A stretch of 6,627 bases of DNA from Anaerolineales bacterium (GCA_016928525.1 JAFGKO010000381.1:1-6627), one strand, 5' to 3'. Positions 1-6,308 are shown, numbered from the stretch's first letter. Notes: a model not told the origin generated them from the sequence alone. Numbers and translations: made by a program.

Positions 1-9
1 TCACCTCCT
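1..9 (-). promoter_or_regulatory. Strong Shine-Dalgarno of a leftward gene starting outside the window
   Basis: Read on the minus strand, the first nine bases give AGGAGGTGA, a near-perfect complement of the 16S rRNA 3' end. With normal spacing, a start codon would lie a few bases beyond the left edge, so a divergently transcribed gene probably begins there. None of its coding sequence is visible. On the plus strand the same bases (TCACCTCCT) could instead be the tail of a 16S rRNA gene, but the following bases (GATAAT) do not match the usual 16S end, so I prefer the ribosome-binding-site reading. Confidence 0.5.
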
Positions 10-17
10 GATAATTT

Positions 18-48
18 GGTAGATTACCAGTATGGTGAACCGTCTACC
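18..48. repeat. Imperfect inverted repeat in the divergent intergenic region
   Basis: GGTAGA at 18-23 and TCTACC at 43-48 form six-base inverted arms. A smaller ACCA/TGGT pair (26-29 and 33-36) is nested inside. The element lies between the putative leftward -35 box and the leftward ribosome binding site, where an operator or a leader hairpin could sit. There is no T-tract, so it is not a terminator of the usual kind. Arms this short can occur by chance. Confidence 0.22.
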
Positions 49-60
49 CGACTATGTCAA
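29..60 (-). promoter_or_regulatory. Possible leftward promoter with consensus -35 box
   Basis: The minus strand has a perfect TTGACA at 60-55, upstream of the minus-strand Shine-Dalgarno at the window edge. The -10 element is weak. The best match, CATACT at 34-29, leaves a spacer of 20 bases, longer than the usual 16-18. The -35 and the nearby ribosome binding site agree in direction, but the poor -10 keeps this tentative. Confidence 0.28.
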
Positions 61-142
61 CTCATTGTGCACACACCTCAATTAATTTAGTCAGTCATAT
101 AGCTGCAATTCCGCTGTACAAATCAAATCAGGATATCCTTTT

Positions 143-1006
143 ATGCAAAATCCTCATACGAAATGGCGAATTGATTTTGCGCGACACCTTGCAAAGCGTC
201 TCGTGACTTTCGAGGGCATAAAGGCTATCGTAATCGCGGGCTCAGTCGCGCGTGATTATGCCGACGAATATTCTGATGTAGAAATTCCTATCTTTTGGGA
301 GACGCTGCCTGATGATGCAACTCGCCATGCGATTGTAGCCGCCCTGAATGCCGATTTCCTGTATGCATATGATGGCCCTGCCCGTGAGGATCAGATTCTG
401 ATCAACGGTCTCCAGGTTGACTTATGGCACATCCCAATAGCGCACGAAGAAGAAATTCTTAAGGCGGTTTTATACGACCAGCGCTTTGACCTGGGTGGTC
501 TCAATGCGCTGGACACGATTCGCACCTGCATCCCACTTTATGGGGAAGAGATTGTTCAGACCTGGAAACATCGCGCCCAGGAGTATCCAGACGAATTGGC
601 GGAGCGGATAATTCAAGAACATCTCGCCCCTTTTGATATTGGGCAATTATTTATTCTGGCTCAACGGAACAATCCCACTGCCTTCTATGCCCAGTTAAGT
701 TATCTCCAACAGGAAATATTCCTGGTTCTACTGGCACTGAACCGAAGTTATTTTCCCACGTTCAAATGGCTCTATCATGCGCTTGAGTCAATGCAAGTCA
801 AGCCAGAGGCCATCGACCAACGGTTTCGGCAAGCATTTGAAGTACCCTGCGAAGAAGCAATTGCTGACACAAAATTGATACTCGAAGAAACACTCCATTT
901 GGTGGAGGTGCAGTTTCCACAGATGGATACTGCACGAATCTATCGGCGTCTGAACTATATTCGGGCAGCCCATGAAATGCCAGTGGGCAGTGAGTTCTTT
1001 GACTGA
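143..1006 (+). CDS. Nucleotidyltransferase-fold protein with DUF4037-like C-terminal region
   Basis: The 287-residue protein has the Pol-beta-type nucleotidyltransferase signature near its N-terminus: G33-S34, then D45 and E47 in SDVEI. A third likely metal-ligand carboxylate is D93 in the strand VDLWHI. These are the catalytic positions by which this superfamily transfers a nucleotide from an NTP to an acceptor. Residues from about 150 onward are mostly helical, with an aromatic NRSYFPTFKWL segment at 200-210. This resembles the helical C-terminal domain (DUF4037 type) that follows such domains in small-molecule adenylyltransferases, including aminoglycoside-type enzymes. The ATG is preceded by AGGA at 130-133 with nine-base spacing. 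It is probably cytoplasmic, since no signal peptide is seen. The acceptor cannot be read from the sequence, so I do not claim antibiotic resistance. The next gene begins 28 bases after its stop, with no terminator between, so the two may be co-transcribed. Base composition is more A+T-rich than in the genes from 2297 onward. Confidence 0.8.
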   Translation: MQNPHTKWRIDFARHLAKRLVTFEGIKAIVIAGSVARDYADEYSDVEIPIFWETLPDDATRHAIVAALNADFLYAYDGPAREDQILINGLQVDLWHIPIAHEEEILKAVLYDQRFDLGGLNALDTIRTCIPLYGEEIVQTWKHRAQEYPDELAERIIQEHLAPFDIGQLFILAQRNNPTAFYAQLSYLQQEIFLVLLALNRSYFPTFKWLYHALESMQVKPEAIDQRFRQAFEVPCEEAIADTKLILEETLHLVEVQFPQMDTARIYRRLNYIRAAHEMPVGSEFFD

Positions 1007-1034
1007 ATCCGAAGGGTAATATAAGGGAGTCAGC

Positions 1035-2249
1035 ATGATAAAAGGTAAAACCATCATAAAACGCGATGTATTCGACAAACCCCGTGGCGAAAAAAGGATT
1101 GGGAGCATCGACGCCAATGTCTTCATTACTGCTACTGAAAACATGTATCAGTGGCTTCACCTTACGGATGGTGGATGGGTTAATGCAGGTCCAGGACAAC
1201 AGTATATCAAATGGGAGGTCGTGTCTGATCCGGTTGTACCTCCGCCCCCGGCTACCGAGTTGCAGAAAATTATTAAAGGCAAAACAAAAATAAAATGTTA
1301 CGTACTCGATAGACCCCGTGGCGTAAGGAGAATTGGGACCATTAATGCCAATGTCACCATTACTGCCACTGAAAACGCCTATCAGTGGCTTCACCTTACG
1401 GATGGCGGATGGGTTAACGCGGGTCCAAAACAACAATATATTAAATGGGAGATTGTGTCGGAACCGGTTGTACCCCCGTCTTTGCCTGATCCAGTGGTTA
1501 CCCCGCCACCGCCTATCGAACCTTGGCTCATCAGCGAAATTAAACGTAAGGGCAAGATTGCAACCCTGCTCGTAGATTGGCAAAATCCAAAATGGGGCTT
1601 TGCCCCGCGAAACGTTGAGCCCATGGCCTATCCACAAACTGTCACGTTCAATTCCATTTGTGCCAGTAGCAAGGGCACTACCATCCCGTTGACAAGCCAA
1701 ATGACAGATTACCTTGGCAGCCTGAACGAGCAAAAAACGAAAGAGCTCATTTTGACCACCGGGGTTGGTTGGATAAATATACCAACCCCTCCTGGAACTG
1801 TAGAAAGACTTACCTGGGCAGCCAATCACGTCATTGTGAAAGAGACCAGGGTGGAGCAAGGCGTGGAATATTCCAATATTTACGCTTCAAGCTGCTATAC
1901 AACGGACTTGATCGGAACTTTTTTCGATAAGGACATGCGCTTGATCGTTCATAAGTTCAATGCGGTCACCACGAGTGGTAATATGATAAAACTTGCCAAT
2001 GAGCGTGATTGTTATACACCGTTGATTACCGATTCAGATGTAAACAATGGAGACATGTGGATTCGTTCAGATTATCTTGAAATGTGGCCCGAACTGCCTT
2101 TTACATTATCGGATGGAACTCAAATCATCGAGTATGAATTATTTGGCTACCTGATCTATGGTCTTCGAGCGGATGGAAAATCCATCCTGCTGCGCGACCC
2201 CAGCGGTTTCAAGACAAATTGGAAAATCAATTCTCCAGAAGTACCCTGA
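1035..2249 (+). CDS. Tandem SH3b-like repeat protein with unrecognised C-terminal domain
   Basis: The protein has 404 residues in three parts. Residues 2-64 and 80-142 are two SH3b-like domains, followed by proline-rich linkers (66-72 and 144-163). Residues 164-404 form a domain I do not recognise, with cysteines at 209, 287 and 326. Each SH3b copy carries the QWLHLTDGGWVNAG core, like the Trp-containing ligand-binding strand of bacterial SH3 domains, which often bind cell wall or peptides. The copies match at 55 of 69 residues, suggesting a recent duplication. The start is well fixed: AAGGGAG lies five bases upstream and an in-frame TAA sits at 1017-1019, leaving no room for a longer N-terminus. 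Consequently no signal peptide or membrane segment is visible, which is odd for an SH3b protein. The C-terminal GYLIYGLRADGKSILLRDP segment (371-389) loosely recalls the end of C39-like peptidase folds, but no Cys-His catalytic pair is convincing. It follows the nucleotidyltransferase-like gene by 28 bases. Function is unknown. Confidence 0.75.
   Translation: MIKGKTIIKRDVFDKPRGEKRIGSIDANVFITATENMYQWLHLTDGGWVNAGPGQQYIKWEVVSDPVVPPPPATELQKIIKGKTKIKCYVLDRPRGVRRIGTINANVTITATENAYQWLHLTDGGWVNAGPKQQYIKWEIVSEPVVPPSLPDPVVTPPPPIEPWLISEIKRKGKIATLLVDWQNPKWGFAPRNVEPMAYPQTVTFNSICASSKGTTIPLTSQMTDYLGSLNEQKTKELILTTGVGWINIPTPPGTVERLTWAANHVIVKETRVEQGVEYSNIYASSCYTTDLIGTFFDKDMRLIVHKFNAVTTSGNMIKLANERDCYTPLITDSDVNNGDMWIRSDYLEMWPELPFTLSDGTQIIEYELFGYLIYGLRADGKSILLRDPSGFKTNWKINSPEVP
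1038..1478 (+). repeat. Intragenic tandem duplication, 234-bp period (two SH3b copies)
   Basis: Unit A (1038-1244, residues 2-70) and unit B (1272-1478, residues 80-148) are offset by exactly 234 bases, or 78 codons, so the duplication keeps the reading frame. The most conserved part is a 26-base stretch identical at 1146-1171 and 1380-1405. Divergence is spread over both synonymous and replacement sites elsewhere. Each unit ends in a PVVPP proline-rich linker, so the duplicated module is domain plus linker. Confidence 0.9.
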
Positions 2250-2283
2250 TTTGCAAATCGAAATAACGCTGCCGTAAATCGAT

Positions 2284-2289
2284 TACAAT
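2284..2289 (+). promoter_or_regulatory. Candidate -10 box placing the transcript start at the ATG
   Basis: TACAAT matches the -10 consensus at five of six positions and ends seven bases before the ATG at 2297. Transcription would then start at or next to the start codon, giving a leaderless mRNA. No Shine-Dalgarno is visible before this ATG, which fits. No convincing -35 box lies at the proper distance: TTGCAA at 2251-2256 is about ten bases too far away. The element would drive the 3D lipoprotein, LCP and rsmA genes. This is inferred from spacing alone. Confidence 0.33.
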
Positions 2290-2296
2290 CCCCAAT

Positions 2297-3532
2297 ATGC
2301 GCTATCATGCCCTTTGGGTACGCATCCTCTGGCTGGCAAGCCTCAGCCTGGCTCTGGCCTCCTGCCAGCCGCAAAACGCCCCCACGCTCACGATCCTGGA
2401 CGGGGAGCAAATCCACGTACTGGCAAGCGACGAGCGCATCCCGGCGAACCTGTTAGCCAAGGCAGGTGTCACACTGGCGCCCGGAGACCAGGTGCTGGAA
2501 AATGGTCTGCCTCTGCCGCTCGAAAGCCCCCTGCCCGCCGGGTTCCAAACCCTGCAAATCCGACGCGCAGCGACGGTCACGCTCGCCACACCTGACGGGG
2601 AGCAGTCGCTGAGCGCTACGGCGGACACGGTCGGAGGCGCCTTGTACGCAGCAGGGATTCAACTATACGCAGCGGATTTCGTCGATCCGCCCGTGGATTC
2701 ACCCCTCAGCGCGGGGATGACGATAACCTACCGCCCGTCACAGGAACTGACGGTCACGACCAGCGGCGGAATCGTGACGATCCGCTCTTCGGCCCGGATG
2801 GTGGGCGCGGCGCTGGCCGGGGCCGGCATCCCGCTCATTGGGCTGGATTACAGCCTCCCAGCTGAGTCCGAGGCGCCCCCCGCTGACGGTCAGGTGCGCG
2901 TGGTGCGGGTCAGCGAAACCGTGCAACTGGTCCAGAAGCCCATCCCCTTCGAAACCGAAACCGTCTCTTCGCCAGAGGTCGAACTTGGGCAACAGGAAAT
3001 CCTGCAACCCGGCCAGGAAGGGCTGGCGATTGCGCGCACGCGTATCCGCTATGAAGACGGGCAGGAGGTCAGCCGAACCGTCGAAGAGGAAAGCGTGGTG
3101 CGCCCACCGCAGAAGCGCATCGTTCAAACGGGCACGCAAGTCGTGATCAATACCACCACGCTGGGCGGGGTGACTTTGGAGTACTGGCGCGCTTTCGAAA
3201 TGTATGCGACCATTTATTCGCCTTGCAACTCCGGGACGGGCGGCTGCTCGTACGGCACGGCCAGCGGCATGCGCGCTGGCCGGGGAGTAGTTGCAGTCGA
3301 CCCGTCGATGTACAGCTACCTGGGTGGCCAGCGCGTTTACATCCCCGGTTACGGTTACGGCGTGATCGGAGACATCGGAGGCGGTTACATTGTCGAAGAC
3401 TCGATCGGCGTCTCGCGCTACCGCTGGATCGACCTCGGCTTCGACGATAACAACATCGTCGATATGCGCGGCTGGCTGACGGTCTATTTCCTGGCCCCCG
3501 CGCCTGCCTCCATCCCGCCGGTGATGCAATAA
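2297..3532 (+). CDS. YabE/Rpf-like lipoprotein: DUF348 repeats, G5 and 3D domains
   Basis: The 411-residue protein starts with a lipoprotein signal: a hydrophobic stretch at 7-21, then the lipobox LASC with the modified cysteine at C23. After export it would be lipid-anchored on the outer face of the membrane. Three DUF348-type beta modules follow (about 29-88, 92-146 and 151-205), then a G5 domain (about 207-285) and a C-terminal 3D domain (about 300-398). The three aspartates that name the 3D domain are present: D335 in AVDP, D359 in GDIGG (usually DTGG) and D379 in WIDLGF. 3D domains share the MltA double-psi barrel fold and are associated with peptidoglycan cleavage. This domain order matches Bacillus YabE and, up to the last domain, actinobacterial RpfB. 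C310 and C317 flank a glycine-rich loop and could form a disulfide. There is no clear ribosome binding site before the ATG. The next gene starts one base after the TAA. Likely role: cell-wall remodelling during growth or resuscitation. The catalytic assignment is by family. Confidence 0.9.
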   Translation: MRYHALWVRILWLASLSLALASCQPQNAPTLTILDGEQIHVLASDERIPANLLAKAGVTLAPGDQVLENGLPLPLESPLPAGFQTLQIRRAATVTLATPDGEQSLSATADTVGGALYAAGIQLYAADFVDPPVDSPLSAGMTITYRPSQELTVTTSGGIVTIRSSARMVGAALAGAGIPLIGLDYSLPAESEAPPADGQVRVVRVSETVQLVQKPIPFETETVSSPEVELGQQEILQPGQEGLAIARTRIRYEDGQEVSRTVEEESVVRPPQKRIVQTGTQVVINTTTLGGVTLEYWRAFEMYATIYSPCNSGTGGCSYGTASGMRAGRGVVAVDPSMYSYLGGQRVYIPGYGYGVIGDIGGGYIVEDSIGVSRYRWIDLGFDDNNIVDMRGWLTVYFLAPAPASIPPVMQ

Positions 3533-3533
3533 T

Positions 3534-4691
3534 ATGACTCGCACCCAAAAGACCATCCTCGCCTTTCTCTCAGTTATCGCCTGCGCCTTGCTGGCGTTGG
3601 TCGGGTTCTTGGGCTACCAAGCTTACACCACCCTCTGGCAAACGCCGCTTGGCCCGGCCATCGCCATGCCGACTTCCACCTGGAGCCTGCCTGCCACCTG
3701 GACGGCTGCGCCTTCCGATTTCTCCTCCAACCCCAGCCTCAACCCGACCATTACGCTCGCCCCAACCTCTACACCGGTTGAAGCCGCATATTGCGGTGGA
3801 CCGCCGGTCATGACGCTGCTGGCGGTCGGCACAGATGCGCGTTCCAATTCCTACAACTATGGCCTGGCAGATGTCATCCGTATCGTGCGCGTGGACTTTG
3901 CCAAAGCCAAGGTGACCATCCTGGAATTCCCGCGCGACCTGTGGGTGGAAATCCCTGACATCGCCGATGACATCGACGGGCAGGATCATGAAAAGCTCAA
4001 CCAGGCGTATCTCTACGGCAATCCCGGCTTTGGCTACTACGACGGCCCCGGTGAAGGCCCCGGCCTGCTGGCACGCACACTGGCGCTCAACTTTGGCGCT
4101 AGGACCGACCGCTACGTGGCGGTCAACATGCGCACCTTCGAAAAAATCGTGGATGCCGTTGGCGGCATCACGGTCGACCTGCCTGACGGTATGGACGGCC
4201 GCACCGCCAAAGACCGCAGCGCGCGGCTGGTCTTCCCGCCGGGGCAACAGACCTTGAACGGCGAGCAAGCGCTCACCCTGGCGCGCATCCGCAACGATGG
4301 CGTCTTCGAACGCGCCAGTCATCAGAATACCGTCATGTGCGCCTTGCAAGATAAGCTCACCAGCCCAAGCGTGGTCGTGCGCATTCCAGCCTTGATCAAT
4401 TCGTTCAAAGACGCTGTCCAAACCGACCTGACCCCTGAGCAACTGGCTCAACTGGCCTGTATCGGCACGAAACTCAAAGGAGAAGACATCACCTTTGTCA
4501 GCTTTCCCCAGGAACTCTTTGAAGGGATGCGTGTCTTCGACCCGGTCTTCGACGGCAGGGTTTTCGTCTGGGATGTGGATTATGACGTTTTGCGTGACTA
4601 CGTCAACCGCTTCAACGCTGGGACCTGGCCTGCTCCTGCTTTCGAGAACGGGAATCCCGCCGACGAGGAATCCATTTCAACCTGCCCATGA
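3534..4691 (+). CDS. LytR-CpsA-Psr (LCP) family cell-wall glycopolymer transferase
   Basis: The 385-residue protein has a short basic N-terminus, one transmembrane helix (about 8-30) and a Pro/Ser/Thr-rich spacer (about 38-82), then the extracellular LCP domain (about 92-275). Family signatures are visible: VGTDAR with D101 and R103, D113 in the next motif, FPRDLWV with R134 and D135, KLNQAY with N156, VDAVGGITVDLP at 206-217, and LARIRND...ER..HQN with R251, R253, D255, R260 and Q264. These acidic and arginine residues bind the pyrophosphate and metal of the polyprenyl-linked donor. LCP enzymes move teichoic acid, capsule or other secondary glycopolymers from the lipid carrier to peptidoglycan. 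A tail of about 110 residues follows the core. The ATG lies one base after the upstream stop, and its own stop overlaps the rsmA start as ATGA, so translation is probably coupled. The polymer transferred is unknown. In Firmicutes the corresponding slot upstream of ksgA holds RNase M5 (rnmV), to which this is unrelated. Confidence 0.92.
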   Translation: MTRTQKTILAFLSVIACALLALVGFLGYQAYTTLWQTPLGPAIAMPTSTWSLPATWTAAPSDFSSNPSLNPTITLAPTSTPVEAAYCGGPPVMTLLAVGTDARSNSYNYGLADVIRIVRVDFAKAKVTILEFPRDLWVEIPDIADDIDGQDHEKLNQAYLYGNPGFGYYDGPGEGPGLLARTLALNFGARTDRYVAVNMRTFEKIVDAVGGITVDLPDGMDGRTAKDRSARLVFPPGQQTLNGEQALTLARIRNDGVFERASHQNTVMCALQDKLTSPSVVVRIPALINSFKDAVQTDLTPEQLAQLACIGTKLKGEDITFVSFPQELFEGMRVFDPVFDGRVFVWDVDYDVLRDYVNRFNAGTWPAPAFENGNPADEESISTCP

Positions 4692-5542
4692 GCTCTTCCC
4701 GTTTTCCACCGCCCATCCCGCCGCTCAATGCCGCCGACCTGCTCAAGCAGTACGGCCTGCGAGCCAATAAACGCCTGGGACAGAATTTCCTGCAAGATCC
4801 GCACGCTTTGCAAAAGATCGCCAACCTGGCAGAAATCCGCTTTACGGATACCGTGCTGGAGATCGGCCCTGGCCTGGGGAGTTTAACTCGTTATTTAGCC
4901 GCCGCTGCGCAGAAAGTTGTCGCCATCGAACTGGACGACAGGTTGTTCCCGCCCTTGGAAGCTGTCATTGCCCCTTACCGCAACGTTCAATTAGTGCATG
5001 GCGACATTCTGGACATTGAGCCAAATGAAATTGTCGAACAGCAAGATTATCTGGTCGTGGCCAACATCCCTTATTACATCACGTCGGCAGTTATTCGTCA
5101 TCTACTTGAAAGCGATCCTAAACCCCGCCGGATCGCATTGACCATTCAAAAAGAGGTCGCCGAACGCATTTGCGCTGGCCCTGGCGACATGAACCTGTTA
5201 GCGCTCAGTGTGCAAGTCTATGGGCAGCCACATATTGCGGCGCATATTTCTGCGGGCGCTTTCTTCCCTGCGCCCAAAGTGGACTCGTCCGTGCTGGTGG
5301 TGGATATCTATCCTGAGCCTCTTGTGGCTGTGAATCTGCTGGATACTTTCTTCCCACTGATCAAGGCTGGGTTCAGCCAGAAACGCAAGAAACTGCGCAA
5401 TTCGATCTCGGCTGGTATGCACCAATCCCCGGTTGAGACAGAAAAACTGCTCCGGGCTGCGGATATCGACCCGCAACGCAGAGCAGAGACGTTAAGTTTA
5501 GAAGAATGGGGAAAGCTAAGTTACCAGTATTCCCGGCACTGA
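4688..5542 (+). CDS. rsmA: 16S rRNA (adenine-1518/1519-N6) dimethyltransferase RsmA/KsgA
   Basis: This 284-residue enzyme uses S-adenosylmethionine to dimethylate two adjacent adenosines in the 3'-terminal hairpin of 16S rRNA during late 30S assembly; loss of this methylation gives kasugamycin resistance. The family motifs are complete: RANKRLGQNFLQD (25-37), the SAM-binding loop VLEIGPGLGSLT (56-67), acidic E81 for the SAM ribose, GDIL (105-108), catalytic NIPYYIT (126-132), QKEVAER (154-160), FFPAPKVDSSV (192-202) and FSQKRKKLRNSI (229-240). Length is normal. The start shares ATGA with the LCP stop, and the ribosome binding site is weak, which suggests translational coupling. An N-terminal proline-rich extension of about 12 residues precedes the conserved part. 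The TGA stop lies in the first unit of a heptamer repeat array and directly abuts the stop of the convergent glycosyltransferase gene. Identification is near certain. Confidence 0.98.
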   Translation: MSSSRFPPPIPPLNAADLLKQYGLRANKRLGQNFLQDPHALQKIANLAEIRFTDTVLEIGPGLGSLTRYLAAAAQKVVAIELDDRLFPPLEAVIAPYRNVQLVHGDILDIEPNEIVEQQDYLVVANIPYYITSAVIRHLLESDPKPRRIALTIQKEVAERICAGPGDMNLLALSVQVYGQPHIAAHISAGAFFPAPKVDSSVLVVDIYPEPLVAVNLLDTFFPLIKAGFSQKRKKLRNSISAGMHQSPVETEKLLRAADIDPQRRAETLSLEEWGKLSYQYSRH

Positions 5543-5564
5543 TCACTGACCACTGATCACTGAC
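5537..5564. repeat. Four tandem CACTGAY heptamers at the convergent gene junction
   Basis: The plus strand reads CACTGAT, CACTGAC, CACTGAT, CACTGAC without interruption, which is also a perfect 14-base unit repeated twice. Unit 1 contains the rsmA stop TGA (5540-5542). The next three bases, TCA (5543-5545), are the stop of the minus-strand glycosyltransferase. The array therefore lies partly within the 3' coding end of that gene, where it encodes the terminal residues SVISGQ. Because seven is not a multiple of three, the TGA copies at 5540, 5547, 5554 and 5561 close all three plus-strand frames. Heptamer tandem repeats of this style are known in cyanobacteria (STRR sequences). The TGATCA palindromes could form a six-base hairpin, but no T-tract follows. 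Confidence 0.9.
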
Positions 5565-6301
5565 TCGATACGCGCTTTTCGTCCGTCCCGCCGGACATCG
5601 CGATAATTCCACCACACCTGCCAGACGCGCAGGGCCGCTTCCGCCTGTATCTTGAATGACATCTTCGACTTGCCCCAGCGCCGGTCCGCAAAATAGATAG
5701 GCACTTCGGAGATACGATACTCCAGGCAATATGCCAGATAGGCCATTTCCACCAGGAAGACATAGCCATTGGAGCGAATGCGCTCCAGCGGCATGCTCTG
5801 CAGCGTCTCGCGCCGCCACATACGATAGCCTGTAGTCATGTCACGCAAGGGAAAGCCCAGGATCGAACGGGCATAGAAATTCCCGAATGCAGACAGTTCT
5901 TTTCGCCAGAGCGGCCAGCGCTCATCGACCGAACCACCCTCCACATAGCGAGAGCCGATTACCACATCGTAGGATGCGATGCGTTCGGCCATAGCCGTCA
6001 ACACAGCCGGGTCGTGGGAGAAATCCGCATCCATCTGAACAATGACATCCGTATCCCCTTGCATAACATACTGAAAAGCGTTGAGGTATGCCGAACGCAA
6101 GCCAAGTTTGCCAGGGCGATGCAGAACGGAAAGACGCCTGTCCTGTGTGGCAAGCTCATCAGCAATTCTTCCAGTACCGTCAGGGCTGTTATCGTCCACA
6201 ACAAGGACGTGCAAATCGAGCGGAAGCGCAAATAAAGCGGAGACTAGTTTTGGCAAGTTCTCCGCTTCATTATAGGTTGGAGTCACAACTGTAATTTTCA
6301 A
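5543..6301 (-). CDS. GT2 polyprenol-phosphate mannosyltransferase-like (DPM1 type)
   Basis: The 252-residue protein is a soluble family-2 glycosyltransferase of the dolichol/polyprenol-phosphate mannose synthase type, which moves a sugar from a nucleotide donor to a polyprenyl phosphate at the inner membrane face. Hallmarks in order: VVTPTYNEAENL (5-16), VVDDNSPDGTG (34-44), the metal-binding MDADFSHDP (90-98), IGSRYVEGG (115-123) and the acceptor-side TTGYRMWRR (156-164) plus RRWGKSKMS (207-215). No C-terminal membrane helices are present, so it resembles the short, membrane-associated form. Mannose as the sugar is inferred from family; glucose is possible. The start is TTG at 6301, since an in-frame TGA lies upstream at 6319-6317 and no ATG intervenes. 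It is supported by GGTAGGTG at 6313-6306. The gene follows the GGDEF-like gene by seven bases, so they probably form an operon. Its last residues (SVISGQ) are encoded by the heptamer array shared with the rsmA end. Confidence 0.93.
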   Translation of the reverse strand: MKITVVTPTYNEAENLPKLVSALFALPLDLHVLVVDDNSPDGTGRIADELATQDRRLSVLHRPGKLGLRSAYLNAFQYVMQGDTDVIVQMDADFSHDPAVLTAMAERIASYDVVIGSRYVEGGSVDERWPLWRKELSAFGNFYARSILGFPLRDMTTGYRMWRRETLQSMPLERIRSNGYVFLVEMAYLAYCLEYRISEVPIYFADRRWGKSKMSFKIQAEAALRVWQVWWNYRDVRRDGRKARIESVISGQ

Positions 6302-6308
6302 ATAGCAC

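Noticed and set aside
1..9. Tail of a 16S rRNA gene (TCACCTCCT is also the anti-Shine-Dalgarno)
   Set aside because: The bases after it do not follow the usual CCTCCTTT end, and no other rRNA or tRNA sequence follows. It cannot be fully excluded without the sequence to the left.
24..33. Decamer TTACCAGTAT shared with the rsmA 3' end (5521-5530)
   Set aside because: One ten-base match between an intergenic region and coding sequence, with no extension on either side, is most likely chance.
798..1859. Long minus-strand open frame (353 codons) across the end of the nucleotidyltransferase gene and the SH3b gene
   Set aside because: It is antisense to two plus-strand genes that have ribosome binding sites and recognisable domains. 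Its internal repeat is only the reverse of the in-frame 234-base duplication, which keeps antisense frames open too.
2738..3556. Minus-strand open frame (272 codons) opposite the 3D lipoprotein
   Set aside because: It is a shadow of G+C-rich codon usage; the plus strand has a complete lipoprotein-DUF348-G5-3D architecture.
3570..4451. Minus-strand open frame (293 codons) opposite the LCP gene
   Set aside because: Again a high-G+C shadow with no family motif, while the plus-strand LCP motifs are complete.
3534..4691. RNase M5 (rnmV), expected between yabE and ksgA by Bacillus synteny
   Set aside because: There is no Toprim domain. The protein has a transmembrane helix and full LCP motifs instead.
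5537..5564. Bidirectional intrinsic terminator at the convergent junction
   Set aside because: The only hairpin is six bases from TGATCA copies that are each self-complementary, with no G+C-rich stem and no T-tract on either side.
5537..5564. CRISPR array
   Set aside because: The units are seven bases in direct tandem with no spacers.
5998..6294. Small open frames on both strands within the glycosyltransferase gene
   Set aside because: They overlap conserved catalytic motifs of the GT2 frame and show no ribosome binding site or family signature.
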